Positions 16,382-26,460 of a stretch of 64,000 nt of DNA are shown here, piece after piece. The stretch is from positions 1 to 64,000 of the forward strand of contig CAXBIQ010000013.1 in the NCBI GenBank assembly GCA_963975935.1, read 5' to 3'. Made by a program: the position numbers and the translations under genes. This DNA is from Planktosalinus sp963975935 (lineage in GTDB: Bacteria > Bacteroidota > Bacteroidia > Flavobacteriales > Flavobacteriaceae). Each line of letters opens with the position of its first letter. The first letter of the stretch is position 1. The notes under the pieces were generated by a model that searched no databases, was not told the DNA's origin, and saw nothing but the letters and a program-made list of their open reading frames with translations.

Positions 16382-16467
16382 AAAAAGCTTTTGTTTGTTA
16401 TAAAGATAGCGTATAGATCAAAATGTTACAGTTTTGATTATATTTTTTTAAACTGTACTGTAGAGCT

Positions 16468-16483
16468 GGCATAACTATTGCCC
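16468..16483 (+). promoter_or_regulatory. Sigma-54-like -24/-12 match upstream of lon
   Basis: TGGCATAACTATTGCC fits TGGCACG-N4-TTGCW with exact GG-to-GC spacing. It points toward lon, giving a leader of about 115-120 bases. It is a sequence match only. Confidence 0.35.
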
Positions 16484-16572
16484 AAATAGAGAAGATACTT
16501 ACCGTTGTTTGTTGTATATATGTATGATTAGCAACTACTTATAAAACAATGTTAGATAATATAAATAATAAA

Positions 16573-16597
16573 CATTGTGTCTGGGTATGACACAATG
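16573..16597 (+). promoter_or_regulatory. Inverted repeat in the lon leader
   Basis: CATTGTGTC (16573-16581) and GACACAATG (16589-16597) are perfect complements around a 7-base spacer, ending 14 bases before the lon ATG. There is no T-tract, so it is not a terminator. It may be an operator or a leader hairpin affecting translation. Confidence 0.6.
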
Positions 16598-16611
16598 ACT
16601 TAAATAAAATT

Positions 16612-19062
16612 ATGGCAAAATCAAAAATCATAGATATAGACAGTTTGTCATTTCAGGATATGAATGATGAAGCGGAGTTGATTCCGTTAATGACTCCTGA
16701 AGATGAGGAAGCAATTAACAAAGAGGAGTTGCCTGAAGAACTGTCCATTTTACCCTTACGCAACACAGTTTTATTTCCGGGAGTGGTAATTCCCATTACC
16801 GCAGGAAGAGACAAATCAATTAAACTGATTAATGAAGCCAACAAAAAATCAAAAGTGATTGGTGTGGTTTCACAGAAGTCTGAAGGTGTTGAAGAGCCCG
16901 GTGTTGAAGACATCAACCGACTGGGAACGGTTGCACGCATCCTGCGGGTTTTAAAAATGCCCGATGGAAACGTTACTGTTATCATTCAGGGTAAAAAGCG
17001 GTTTGAAATAGACGAAATATTAAATTCAGAACCTTACTTCAAAGCTAAGGTTAGAGGTGTTGAAGAAGCCAAACCCGCAAAAAACAATAAGGAGTTTAAG
17101 GCAATCATTGATTCAATCAAAGACCTTGCGTTGCAAATCATAAACGAAAGCCCCAACATTCCCTCAGAAGCTTCCTTTGCAATCAAGAATATTGAGAGCA
17201 CTTCTTTTTTAATCAATTTTGTTTCCTCAAACCTAAATATTGATGTTGAGGAAAAGCAGAAATTGCTTGAAATCAATTCGCTTGAAGACCGCGCTTTGGA
17301 AACCTTAAAATACATGAACATTGAGTTTCAAAAACTGGCACTTAAAAATGATATACAGTCAAAAGTGCGTCATGACCTTGACCAGCAACAGCGAGAGTAT
17401 TTTTTACATCAACAGATGAAAACGATACAGGAAGAGTTAGGGGGCGTTTCTCACGATGAAGAAATTGACGAGATGCGCGCTAAGGCAAAAAAGAAAAAAT
17501 GGTCTGAAGAAGTGGGTACACATTTTCAAAAAGAACTGGCTAAACTGCAGCGAATGAACCCACAGGTAGCCGAATATTCTATCCAACGAAACTATCTTGA
17601 ACTCTTTCTGGATTTGCCATGGAACCATTTTTCGAAAGACAAATTTGATTTAAAACGGGCAAAACGCATTCTCGACAGGGATCACTATGGGCTTGATGAC
17701 GTCAAAAAACGCATTATTGAATACCTCGCAGTGCTCAAATTGAGGAACGATATGAAATCTCCTATACTATGCCTTCATGGACCTCCGGGAGTTGGAAAAA
17801 CCTCTTTGGGAAAATCAATTGCCGAGGCACTGGGTAGAAAATATGTTCGTGTTTCATTGGGTGGTTTGCGAGATGAATCTGAAATAAGAGGGCATCGAAA
17901 GACATATATTGGTGCCATGCCCGGGCGTATTGTTCAAAGCATAAAAAAAGCTGAAACTTCAAACCCTGTTTTTGTACTTGACGAAATTGATAAACTTTCA
18001 CTGGGGAATCAAGGGGACCCCTCTTCAGCATTGCTGGAAGTTCTCGATCCGGAACAAAACTCAGATTTTCATGACAATTTCCTTGAAGTAGGTTTTGACC
18101 TTTCAAAGGTAATGTTTGTCGCCACAGCCAATACACTTAATTCTATTCAGCCGGCATTGCTTGATCGTATGGAAATCATTAATGTAACCGGTTATACCAT
18201 AGAAGAGAAAGTGGAAATTGCAAAGCAGCATTTGTTGCCAAAACAGTTAAAAGAGCACGGTCTAAACACTTCTCACTTAAAAATTGCAAAACCACAACTG
18301 GAGAAAATTGTGGAAGGATACACGCGCGAGTCAGGGGTAAGGGGTCTTGAAAAACAAATTGCCAAGATGGTGCGTCACGCTGCCATGAACATTGCAATGG
18401 AAGAAGATTACAATATTAAAGTTTCAAATGAAGATGTAGTGAAGGTTTTGGGTTCACCCAAACTGGAACGTGATAAATATGAAAACAATGATGTTGCCGG
18501 TGTTGTAACAGGTCTTGCCTGGACAAAAGTGGGTGGTGATATTTTATTTATCGAATCCACACTATCTAAAGGAAAAGGAAATCTTTCCATTACCGGAAAC
18601 CTTGGAAAGGTGATGAAAGAATCTGCCACGATAGCCATGGAATATATTAAATCAAATGCAAAATCACTTGATCTGGATCCTGATATTTTTGAAAAATACA
18701 ATGTCCATATTCACGTTCCTGAAGGGGCAACCCCAAAAGATGGACCCAGTGCCGGTATTACGATGCTAACCTCACTGGTGTCATTGTTTACACAGCGAAA
18801 AGTTAAACGCAGCCTCGCCATGACTGGGGAAATTACGTTGCGCGGCAAAGTGCTTCCCGTGGGTGGTATCAAAGAGAAAATACTAGCAGCAAAGCGGGCA
18901 CGTATTAAAGAAATACTTATATGTGAAGAAAACAAACGTGATATTGATGAAATAAAAGCTGAATACTTAAAAGGCTTGACATTTCACTATGTTAAGGATA
19001 TGAGTGAAGTTATAGATCTCGCATTGACAAAAGAAAAAGTTAAAAACCCTAAAAAATTATAA
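16612..19062 (+). CDS. lon: ATP-dependent protease La (Lon)
   Basis: The cytosolic AAA+ serine protease that removes damaged and short-lived regulatory proteins. At 816 residues it has the N-terminal LON substrate domain (about 45-245), the AAA+ module with Walker A (GPPGVGKTS, near residue 389) and Walker B (VFVLDEIDKL), and the S16 protease domain with the Ser713/Lys756 dyad (PKDGPSAGITM and VGGIKEK). The acidic N-terminal extension is common in Bacteroidota. The leader carries an inverted repeat and a sigma-54-like match, so it may be stress controlled. It is followed by a terminator, then porQ and cmk. Confidence 0.97.
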   Translation: MAKSKIIDIDSLSFQDMNDEAELIPLMTPEDEEAINKEELPEELSILPLRNTVLFPGVVIPITAGRDKSIKLINEANKKSKVIGVVSQKSEGVEEPGVEDINRLGTVARILRVLKMPDGNVTVIIQGKKRFEIDEILNSEPYFKAKVRGVEEAKPAKNNKEFKAIIDSIKDLALQIINESPNIPSEASFAIKNIESTSFLINFVSSNLNIDVEEKQKLLEINSLEDRALETLKYMNIEFQKLALKNDIQSKVRHDLDQQQREYFLHQQMKTIQEELGGVSHDEEIDEMRAKAKKKKWSEEVGTHFQKELAKLQRMNPQVAEYSIQRNYLELFLDLPWNHFSKDKFDLKRAKRILDRDHYGLDDVKKRIIEYLAVLKLRNDMKSPILCLHGPPGVGKTSLGKSIAEALGRKYVRVSLGGLRDESEIRGHRKTYIGAMPGRIVQSIKKAETSNPVFVLDEIDKLSLGNQGDPSSALLEVLDPEQNSDFHDNFLEVGFDLSKVMFVATANTLNSIQPALLDRMEIINVTGYTIEEKVEIAKQHLLPKQLKEHGLNTSHLKIAKPQLEKIVEGYTRESGVRGLEKQIAKMVRHAAMNIAMEEDYNIKVSNEDVVKVLGSPKLERDKYENNDVAGVVTGLAWTKVGGDILFIESTLSKGKGNLSITGNLGKVMKESATIAMEYIKSNAKSLDLDPDIFEKYNVHIHVPEGATPKDGPSAGITMLTSLVSLFTQRKVKRSLAMTGEITLRGKVLPVGGIKEKILAAKRARIKEILICEENKRDIDEIKAEYLKGLTFHYVKDMSEVIDLALTKEKVKNPKKL

Positions 19063-19090
19063 TTAATAGGACTAAGGGAAAACTTTATCA

Positions 19091-19121
19091 AAAGGAAGGT
19101 GATTTATCACTTTCCTTTTTG
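19091..19121 (+). terminator. Intrinsic terminator after lon
   Basis: AAAGGAAGGTGA (19091-19102), loop TTTA, TCACTTTCCTTT (19107-19118), followed by T residues; one G-T wobble in a 12-bp stem. Confidence 0.85.
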
Positions 19122-19150
19122 TTTTAAGTCTAAAAAATAAATTATACTTG
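19118..19150 (+). promoter_or_regulatory. Predicted promoter of porQ
   Basis: TTTG at 19118-19121, 21-base spacer and TATACTTG at 19143-19150 (one mismatch to TAnnTTTG). It overlaps the TTG at 19148, supporting the ATG at 19211 as start. Confidence 0.45.
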
Positions 19151-19210
19151 CACTCGTTATGGAGTTATGCTTATTCTTCCAAATTTGAGGATGTAAACCC
19201 AAAAAACCTT

Positions 19211-20230
19211 ATGCAAAAAAAGCTGGTTGTAGCATTTTTCTTGTTTTTTACTGCGTTGAGTTTTTCTCAAATTGGGGGTAGGGCAACATATCAGTTTCTC
19301 AATTTGGTAAATTCGCCGCGACAAGCCGCGCTGGGTGGTAAGGCCATTACAAATTATGATTATGACCCGGCACAAGGACTTTACAATCCTGCGGCTATAA
19401 ACCCTGAGATGGACAATCAACTTTCTGTCAATTATACAAACTATTTTGCTGATGTCAATTATGGAACTGCTGCCTATGCTTATTTATGGGATCGCAGGAC
19501 ACAGGTTTTTCATACCGGGGTTACATATATCAATTATGGAAAATTTGATGGCTATGATGAAACAGGTGAGTCTACAGGAAGCTTTGGTGGTGGGGAAGTA
19601 GCGCTATCATTTGGTTATGCCAGAAATATCCCGTGGTCTGATTTCCATGTGGGCGTTAACGTAAAATTGATTTCCTCAAAGCTGGAACAATACAGCTCAC
19701 TGGGAGCTGCCGTTGATATTGGCTTAATGTATGTATATGAGCCGTGGGATCTGCATATTGCAGCTGTGGCAAGAAATATAGGCACTCAAATCACGCCTTA
19801 TGATGAAGTTTATGAGAAACTTCCGCTTGAAGTTGATTTTGGTATTTCACAAACCCTTCAGCATGTACCCCTGCGCTGGCATGTGACACTGGAAAACCTT
19901 CAAACCTGGAATATTGCATTTTCAAACCCCGCCCGTGAAGAAGTAGATCTTGAAGGCAATGTGATAAAAGAAAATATCGGTTTTTTTGATAATGTTTACC
20001 GCAGGGTTATCCTGGGAGTCGAGTTGTTTCCCGAAAGTTTTTTTAATTTGCGGTTGGGCTATAATGTGCGCCGAGCAGAAGAACTTCGCATTGTTGACCA
20101 ACGGGCTTTTGCAGGATTGAGCGCAGGTTTTGGCATAAGGCTGAATAAATTACGACTTAGTTATTCTTATTCAAAATACAGTGCTGCTGCTTCGGCAAGT
20201 TTTTTTGGATTGAATATAAATTTGCAATAG
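19211..20230 (+). CDS. porQ: Type IX secretion system protein PorQ
   Basis: An outer-membrane beta-barrel protein (339 residues from the ATG at 19211) of the PorV/PorQ family that takes part in type IX secretion and surface attachment of cargo. The signal peptide is MQKKLVVAFFLFFTALSFSQ. The mature start GGRATYQFLNLVNSPRQAALGG is the family hallmark, and alternating strands continue to the final aromatic-poor strand FFGLNINLQ. The upstream frame from 19148 was rejected because a promoter lies in it. The order lon, porQ, cmk is common in flavobacteria. The T9SS cargo protein encoded just downstream fits the context. Confidence 0.92.
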   Translation: MQKKLVVAFFLFFTALSFSQIGGRATYQFLNLVNSPRQAALGGKAITNYDYDPAQGLYNPAAINPEMDNQLSVNYTNYFADVNYGTAAYAYLWDRRTQVFHTGVTYINYGKFDGYDETGESTGSFGGGEVALSFGYARNIPWSDFHVGVNVKLISSKLEQYSSLGAAVDIGLMYVYEPWDLHIAAVARNIGTQITPYDEVYEKLPLEVDFGISQTLQHVPLRWHVTLENLQTWNIAFSNPAREEVDLEGNVIKENIGFFDNVYRRVILGVELFPESFFNLRLGYNVRRAEELRIVDQRAFAGLSAGFGIRLNKLRLSYSYSKYSAAASASFFGLNINLQ

Positions 20231-20267
20231 ACCAAAAGAAAAAATTAAAATAGTGAGCACATCGCTT

Positions 20268-20963
20268 ATGAGAAAAATTACAATCGCCATTGACGGATAT
20301 TCATCGACAGGTAAAAGCACAGTTGCTAAAAGACTTGCTGCCTATCTGGGATATTTATATGTCGATACCGGAGCTATGTATCGTGCAATAGCACTTTATG
20401 CAATGGAAAAAGGTTTTATTTCCAAAACAGATTTTTATTCTGATAAGTTGATTGAAAATCTACCTTTTATATCCCTTCACTTTGAAATTAATCCTAAAAC
20501 AGAAATTGCAGAAATGTTCCTTAACGGAAAAAATGTGGAAAAACAAATACGCTCTCTGGAAGTCTCCCAATATGTAAGTAAAGTAGCCGAAATATCTGAA
20601 GTGAGAAAAAAATTAGTGGAGCAACAACAAAAAATAGCAGCACAAAAAGGTATTGTTATGGACGGAAGGGATATAGGAACCGTGGTTTTTCCCGATGCCG
20701 AATTAAAAATCTTCCTCAATGCCGCTCCTGAAGAAAGAGCCAGAAGACGTTTTAAAGAATATATCGATAATGGGGCTGTAGTCACTTATGATGAAATTCT
20801 CAAAAATGTAATGGAAAGGGATTTTATAGACACCACCAGGGAAGATTCCCCATTGGTAAAGGCAGAAGATGCCATAGAACTTGACAATACTTTCACAAAT
20901 AAAGACGACCAGTTTCACACCATTCTTCAACTGGCTAAAGACAGGGTTGCCGGTAGAACATAG
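20268..20963 (+). CDS. cmk: Cytidylate kinase
   Basis: The enzyme phosphorylates CMP and dCMP with ATP in pyrimidine nucleotide salvage and supply. The P-loop lies near the start (AIDGYSSTGKSTVAKRL), the CMP-binding segment is YVDTGAMYRAI, and DGRDIGTVVFPDAELKIFL is the conserved core motif. Length from the ATG at 20268 is 231 residues, normal for the short type; a GTG five codons upstream is less likely. It follows porQ by 37 bp and is probably co-transcribed. Confidence 0.95.
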   Translation: MRKITIAIDGYSSTGKSTVAKRLAAYLGYLYVDTGAMYRAIALYAMEKGFISKTDFYSDKLIENLPFISLHFEINPKTEIAEMFLNGKNVEKQIRSLEVSQYVSKVAEISEVRKKLVEQQQKIAAQKGIVMDGRDIGTVVFPDAELKIFLNAAPEERARRRFKEYIDNGAVVTYDEILKNVMERDFIDTTREDSPLVKAEDAIELDNTFTNKDDQFHTILQLAKDRVAGRT

Positions 20964-21094
20964 GGTTTAAATCCTAACTTTTATATAATCCACCTTCCTT
21001 AAAGTTTCGTTAAATTTTCACAATCTTAATTAATTCACAAAACCTTGATTTGTTTTGATTCGTACATACCCTTATAAATCAAAATAAATTAACG

Positions 21095-24000
21095 ATGAAA
21101 CAAAACACTACTTTCTCAAAAATTACGGTTGTTTTGTTATTTTGTTTGTGCACGGTTTTTGTAAATGCACAAATAGTAACAAACACCAATGATGATGGTC
21201 CTGGTTCTTTAAGACAGGAAGTTATGAATGCTGCTCCCGGAGCAGTAATTACATTTGCACCTGCCACTAATGGTATGCCAATTACCCTTTTAAGCCAGAT
21301 TACGATTGACCAAAGCATCACATTAACCGGGAATGGGCCTCTTAATACAATTCTTAGTGGTGGAAATTCAACCAGAATTATCGAAGTTACAGATGGAGCA
21401 GCAATTAATTTTACCGGAATTACCTTCACAAACGGATTAGCAGCTATAAATGGTGGTGCATTACAAGTTTCTGCCACATTACCATTAACAACAACTGTTA
21501 CTGTAATAAATTGTGTTTTTGAAAATAATGAAGCTCAAGGCGCAATGGCAATACAGGGAGGTGGAGCAATCCATAACTCAGGTGGAGCAACCTTGGATAT
21601 TCAAAGCAGTTCTTTTGAGAATAATAGTGCATCCGGTGCAGCAGGAAGTGGTGGCGCCATCCTTAACAGCCCAGGAAGTATTTTATTTGTCACAGCAAAT
21701 ACTTCATTTACTAATAACATATCTAACAGGGCCGGAGGTGCCATTGAAGATAATTCAGGAACAGATTTTGCAACAATTATTTCTGATGCAACCTTTACAA
21801 ATAATATTACAAACACAAGTCCGGGTAATGGAGGTGGAATCCACATTACAGGTCCCGGAGATATGCTTGTGAGCAATTCTACTTTTTCAGGAAATACAGC
21901 CGGAAATGAAGGAGGCGGTTTATGGAATGGTAGCGGTTTAATGACCCTTTCCAATGTTACTATAGACGGAAATTCTGCTGCGGGAAATGGCGCCGCCAAT
22001 GGTGGCGGTGGTGTACACAACAATGGTGGTACTGTGGAAATTGATGCAGCTACCACAATAACCAATAATACAGCTACAGGAACCTCAGGAAGTGGTGGAG
22101 GAATCCTCAATGTCCTTGGCGGAACGATCAATGCAACAGGAGCTGTTATCACAGGAAACAGCGCACAACGCGCCGGTGGTGGTATTGAAGACAATTCCTC
22201 AATGGGAGTTGGAACTTTAAACCTTACCAATCTTACCTTAGATAATAATACAGTGGCTATGTCCCCGGGAAATGGTGGTGGTTTACATATTACCGGTCCG
22301 GGTAATGCAACTATCATTGGTGGAACCGTAAATATGAATACTGCCGGAAATGAAGGTGGTGGATTATGGAACGGAAGCGGATTAATGATTGTGGATAATG
22401 TTACTATCGATGGAAACATAGCTAGTGGAGTTGATGCCAACAGAGGTGGTGGCGGTGTACACAATAATGGTGGAACTATCAACCTTATCAACGGAACAAC
22501 AATTACAAATAATATTGCAGATGGTGCTTTAGGAAGTGGAGGAGGAATTCTTAATGTTCTTGGCGGAACCATTAATGCAACAGGAATAATAATTACAGGA
22601 AACAGTGCACAACGTGCAGGTGGTGGTGTTGAAGATAATTCAAGTATGGGTGTAGGAACTTTAAACCTTACCAACGTTACTTTAAACAATAACACCGTAG
22701 CAATGTCCCCGGGAAATGGTGGTGGATTGCATATCACAGGTCCGGGTAATGCTACTATCGTTGGTGGAACCGTAAATATGAACACAGCCGGAAGTGAAGG
22801 TGGTGGTTTATGGAATGGTTTAGGACTTATGATCGTTGACGGTGTAACTATAGATGGAAATACTGCAAACGGTAATGCCTTGGATAATGGTGGTGGCGGA
22901 ATTTTTAATGATGGTGGTGAAGTACAAATTATTAATGGTACTACAATAACCAATAATACAGCTACAGGAACCTCAGGAAGTGGTGGAGGAATCCTCAATG
23001 TCCTTGGCGGAACGATCAATGCAACAGGAGCTGTTATCACAGGAAACAGCGCACAACGCGCCGGTGGTGGTATTGAAGACAATTCCTCAATGGGAGTTGG
23101 AACTTTAAACCTTACCAATCTTACCTTAGATAATAATACAGTGGCTATGTCCCCGGGAAATGGTGGTGGTTTACATATTACCGGTCCGGGTAATGCAACT
23201 ATCATTGGTGGAACCGTAAATATGAATACTGCCGGAAATGAAGGTGGTGGATTATGGAACGGAAGCGGATTAATGATTGTGGATGGTGTAACTATAGATA
23301 GTAATGTTGCAAGTGGTGTCGGTCCGGCAAATGGTGGTGGAGGTGTTCACAATAATGGTGGAACCCTTGAATTGATTAATGGAACAACCATTACCAATAA
23401 TATAGCAGATGGAGCTACCGGAAGTGGCGGTGGAGTTTTAAATGTTCTTGGAGGAACTGTTACAGCTACTGATGTTACTATCTCTGGTAACAGTGCAGAA
23501 CGTGCAGGTGGCGGTATTGAAGATGACTCAAGCATTAATTCCGGAACAATAAATCTTACAAATGTAAATTTAGACAATAACACGGTAGCAATGTCCCCTG
23601 GAAATGGTGGTGGATTGCATATCACAGGTCCGGGTAACGCAACTATCATTGGTGGAACCGTAAATATGAATACTGCCGGAAGTGAAGGTGGCGGATTATG
23701 GAATGGTAGCGGATTAATGATTGTGGATGCCGTAACCATTGATGGAAATATTGCTAGTGGAAATGACCTGGACAATGGTGGTGGAGGAATCCATAATAAT
23801 GGAGGTCAAATTCAGGTAATCAATGGTACTTCAATTATAAACAATATCGCAGATGGTGCTCTTGGAAGCGGTGGAGGAATTCTCAATGTAATGGGTGGTA
23901 ATGTAAGTGTCAGTAATTCTATCATTACTGGAAACAGTGCAGAGCGTGCCGGTGGCGGAATAGAAGATAATTCGATGACAGGTGCTTCCGGTATTTTAAT

Positions 24001-26434
24001 GTTGATGAATGTGACATTAAATGATAATGTTGTAGCAATGTCTCCCGGAAATGGCGGTGGATTGCATATCACAGGTCCGGGTGCAGCTTCTATTTTTGGA
24101 GGAACAGTAAACAATAATACTGCCGGTAATGAAGGTGGTGGTTTATGGAATGGTTCAGGGTTAATGATTCTCAACAATCTTACTATAGATGGTAATATTG
24201 CCAGTGGCAATGGTGCCGCAAATGGTGGTGGTGGTATTTTCAATAATGGAGGTATCATAGAAATTCAAACCGGAACAACAATAACAAACAATATCGCAGA
24301 TGGAACCGCAGGAAGCGGTGGAGGAATCCTCAATGTTCTTGGTGGAACCATTAATGCAACAGGAACCCTTATCACAGGAAACAGTGCACAACGTGCCGGT
24401 GGTGGTATTGAAGACAATTCCTCTATGGGAGTTGGAACTTTGAATCTTACCAACCTTACCTTAGATAATAATACAGTGGCTATGTCCCCGGGGAATGGTG
24501 GTGGTTTACATATTACCGGTCCGGGTAATGCAACTATCATTGGTGGAACCGTAAATATGAATACTGCCGGAAATGAAGGTGGTGGATTATGGAACGGAAG
24601 CGGATTAATGATTGTGGATGGTGTAACTATAGATAGTAATGTTGCAAGTGGTGTCGGTCCGGCAAATGGTGGTGGAGGTGTTCACAATAATGGTGGAACC
24701 CTTGAATTGATTAATGGAACAACCATTACCAATAATATAGCAGATGGAGCTACCGGAAGTGGCGGTGGAGTTTTAAATGTTCTTGGAGGAACTGTTACAG
24801 CTACTGATGTTACTATCTCTGGTAACAGTGCAGAACGTGCAGGTGGCGGTATTGAAGATGACTCAAGCATTAATTCGGGAACCATAAATCTTACAAATGT
24901 AACATTGAATGAAAATGTTGTAGCAATGTCTCCCGGAAATGGTGGAGGTTTACATATCACAGGGCCCGGTAACGCAACTATCATTGGCGGAACAGTAAAC
25001 TTGAATACTGCCGGAAGTGAAGGTGGTGGATTATGGAATGGAAGTGGTTTAATGATTATTGATGGCGTAACTATTGACGGAAACATCGCAAGCGGAAATG
25101 ACGCTGATACAGGTGGTGGAGGTATTTTTAATAATGGTGGAAATATGCAAATTTCAGATAACACTTCCATAACTAATAATATAGCAAATGGAACCGCAGG
25201 AAGCGGTGGTGGATTATTAAGTATTGCCGGTGATATTGAAATCAGCATGTCTCTATTTGAAAGCAATTCTGCAAACAGGGCAGGTGGTGCAATCGAGGTA
25301 ATCGATGGTGCCCTAACACTTGTAAATGTGGATATGATAGGAAATGATGTGGATGGTGGTGCAGGTACTCCTGCTCCCGGAAATGGTGGTGCAATTCATA
25401 TAAGTGGCATTACAACTACAATGATAACCGGTGGAAGTGTTTTAAATAATGCAGCCGGAAGAGAAGGTGGTGGATTATGGAACCAGGCCGGAAGTACAAT
25501 GACAATAACAGAAGTTACTATCGATGGAAATATTGCCAATGGTAGTGACCAAAGTGATGGTGGTGGAGGTATCTTCAATAATGGAGGTGTAACCGAAGTA
25601 ATTTCTTCCACGATATCCAACAACCAGGCTACAGCATCTAATGGTGGTGGTATTCAAAATAATACCGGTACCACAATGGTAATGACCAGTACAATTTCAG
25701 GAAATACAGCTGCCTTAAATGGTGGTGGGGTGTATAATGATGATGTACTTAGTCTTAATGCGGTTACTGTCGCATTTAATGATGCAATGGAAAGCGGTGG
25801 TGGTGTCACTAATAATTCTGCGATGGGAACTTCCGTTAAGAATACTATTATTTCCAATAATATGGCTCCAATGGGAGCAGATGTTTCTGCAACTGCAGGT
25901 AATTTTATTTCTGAAAATTATAACTTAATTGCAGATAATGAAGATGAGGTATTTCCCGGAGAAGCAAATGATATATTTGGTGTACTTCCATTATTAGAGC
26001 CTTTGGCAAATAATGGTGGACCAACATTAACCCATGCTATTCAAATGGGCATGAATTCTCCTGTGATTGATGCCGGTGATCCTAATGATATGTTTGCGGA
26101 TCAAAGAGGGGAAGCTGTTTTTGGCATTCGTGATATAGGCGCATTTGAAACAGATGAAACGTTAAGTATTGATGACGAAATAGCTTTAGGTAATGCTATA
26201 GTATTATATCCTAATCCTACTACACGTGGTTTTGTTAATGTGGATATTCCACTAGCTTTTGGATCATCTGTACAGGTTCAAATTGTAGAGGTAGGCTCAG
26301 GAAAAATTGTAAATCAGATGGAATTAAACACAGGGAAAACGGAAATAAGCACACAAGAACTTTCTACAGGTGTTTATATATTGCAATTTGTTTCTGAAAA
26401 TGCTGTTGAAACAAAGCGATTAATTGTGAATTAG
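21095..26434 (+). CDS. T9SS-exported giant beta-helix repeat protein
   Basis: A 1,779-residue surface or secreted protein. A signal peptide ends near residue 25 (VFVNAQ). The segment IVTNTNDDGPGSLRQEV resembles the start of CSLREA-type domains. About nine tandem units of roughly 148 residues follow, each with the landmarks NNTATGTSGSGGGILNV, GNSAQRAGGGIEDNS, SPGNGGGLHITGPG and GNEGGGLWNGSG, a pattern expected for a right-handed parallel beta-helix. The last 80 residues form a type A T9SS sorting domain (LYPNPTTRGFVNV to the final LIVN). The DNA period is about 444-450 bp, and some copies are identical over more than 340 bp. Likely role: adhesin or polysaccharide-related surface protein; no catalytic motif is seen. 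Confidence 0.93.
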   Translation: MKQNTTFSKITVVLLFCLCTVFVNAQIVTNTNDDGPGSLRQEVMNAAPGAVITFAPATNGMPITLLSQITIDQSITLTGNGPLNTILSGGNSTRIIEVTDGAAINFTGITFTNGLAAINGGALQVSATLPLTTTVTVINCVFENNEAQGAMAIQGGGAIHNSGGATLDIQSSSFENNSASGAAGSGGAILNSPGSILFVTANTSFTNNISNRAGGAIEDNSGTDFATIISDATFTNNITNTSPGNGGGIHITGPGDMLVSNSTFSGNTAGNEGGGLWNGSGLMTLSNVTIDGNSAAGNGAANGGGGVHNNGGTVEIDAATTITNNTATGTSGSGGGILNVLGGTINATGAVITGNSAQRAGGGIEDNSSMGVGTLNLTNLTLDNNTVAMSPGNGGGLHITGPGNATIIGGTVNMNTAGNEGGGLWNGSGLMIVDNVTIDGNIASGVDANRGGGGVHNNGGTINLINGTTITNNIADGALGSGGGILNVLGGTINATGIIITGNSAQRAGGGVEDNSSMGVGTLNLTNVTLNNNTVAMSPGNGGGLHITGPGNATIVGGTVNMNTAGSEGGGLWNGLGLMIVDGVTIDGNTANGNALDNGGGGIFNDGGEVQIINGTTITNNTATGTSGSGGGILNVLGGTINATGAVITGNSAQRAGGGIEDNSSMGVGTLNLTNLTLDNNTVAMSPGNGGGLHITGPGNATIIGGTVNMNTAGNEGGGLWNGSGLMIVDGVTIDSNVASGVGPANGGGGVHNNGGTLELINGTTITNNIADGATGSGGGVLNVLGGTVTATDVTISGNSAERAGGGIEDDSSINSGTINLTNVNLDNNTVAMSPGNGGGLHITGPGNATIIGGTVNMNTAGSEGGGLWNGSGLMIVDAVTIDGNIASGNDLDNGGGGIHNNGGQIQVINGTSIINNIADGALGSGGGILNVMGGNVSVSNSIITGNSAERAGGGIEDNSMTGASGILMLMNVTLNDNVVAMSPGNGGGLHITGPGAASIFGGTVNNNTAGNEGGGLWNGSGLMILNNLTIDGNIASGNGAANGGGGIFNNGGIIEIQTGTTITNNIADGTAGSGGGILNVLGGTINATGTLITGNSAQRAGGGIEDNSSMGVGTLNLTNLTLDNNTVAMSPGNGGGLHITGPGNATIIGGTVNMNTAGNEGGGLWNGSGLMIVDGVTIDSNVASGVGPANGGGGVHNNGGTLELINGTTITNNIADGATGSGGGVLNVLGGTVTATDVTISGNSAERAGGGIEDDSSINSGTINLTNVTLNENVVAMSPGNGGGLHITGPGNATIIGGTVNLNTAGSEGGGLWNGSGLMIIDGVTIDGNIASGNDADTGGGGIFNNGGNMQISDNTSITNNIANGTAGSGGGLLSIAGDIEISMSLFESNSANRAGGAIEVIDGALTLVNVDMIGNDVDGGAGTPAPGNGGAIHISGITTTMITGGSVLNNAAGREGGGLWNQAGSTMTITEVTIDGNIANGSDQSDGGGGIFNNGGVTEVISSTISNNQATASNGGGIQNNTGTTMVMTSTISGNTAALNGGGVYNDDVLSLNAVTVAFNDAMESGGGVTNNSAMGTSVKNTIISNNMAPMGADVSATAGNFISENYNLIADNEDEVFPGEANDIFGVLPLLEPLANNGGPTLTHAIQMGMNSPVIDAGDPNDMFADQRGEAVFGIRDIGAFETDETLSIDDEIALGNAIVLYPNPTTRGFVNVDIPLAFGSSVQVQIVEVGSGKIVNQMELNTGKTEISTQELSTGVYILQFVSENAVETKRLIVN
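22055..22396 (+). repeat. 342-bp block identical to 22943-23284
   Basis: This stretch within the adhesin gene is base-for-base the same as the stretch 888 bp downstream, silent positions included. The neighbouring units share only the protein pattern. It marks recent duplication or gene conversion. Confidence 0.9.
23159..23541 (+). repeat. 383-bp block identical to 24494-24876
   Basis: A second exact copy within the adhesin gene, offset by 1,335 bp. Its first 126 bases (23159-23284) also match 22271-22396, so that part exists in three identical copies. Confidence 0.9.
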
Positions 26435-26460
26435 CCTTTTATATTTTAGGTTATATATCA

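Noticed and set aside
21601..25857. Long antisense frames rich in Pro (up to 534 codons) opposite the T9SS adhesin gene
   Set aside because: They are mirror images of Gly-rich repeats (GGN codons read as NCC Pro codons), repeat with the same period, and have no start signals or recognisable domains.
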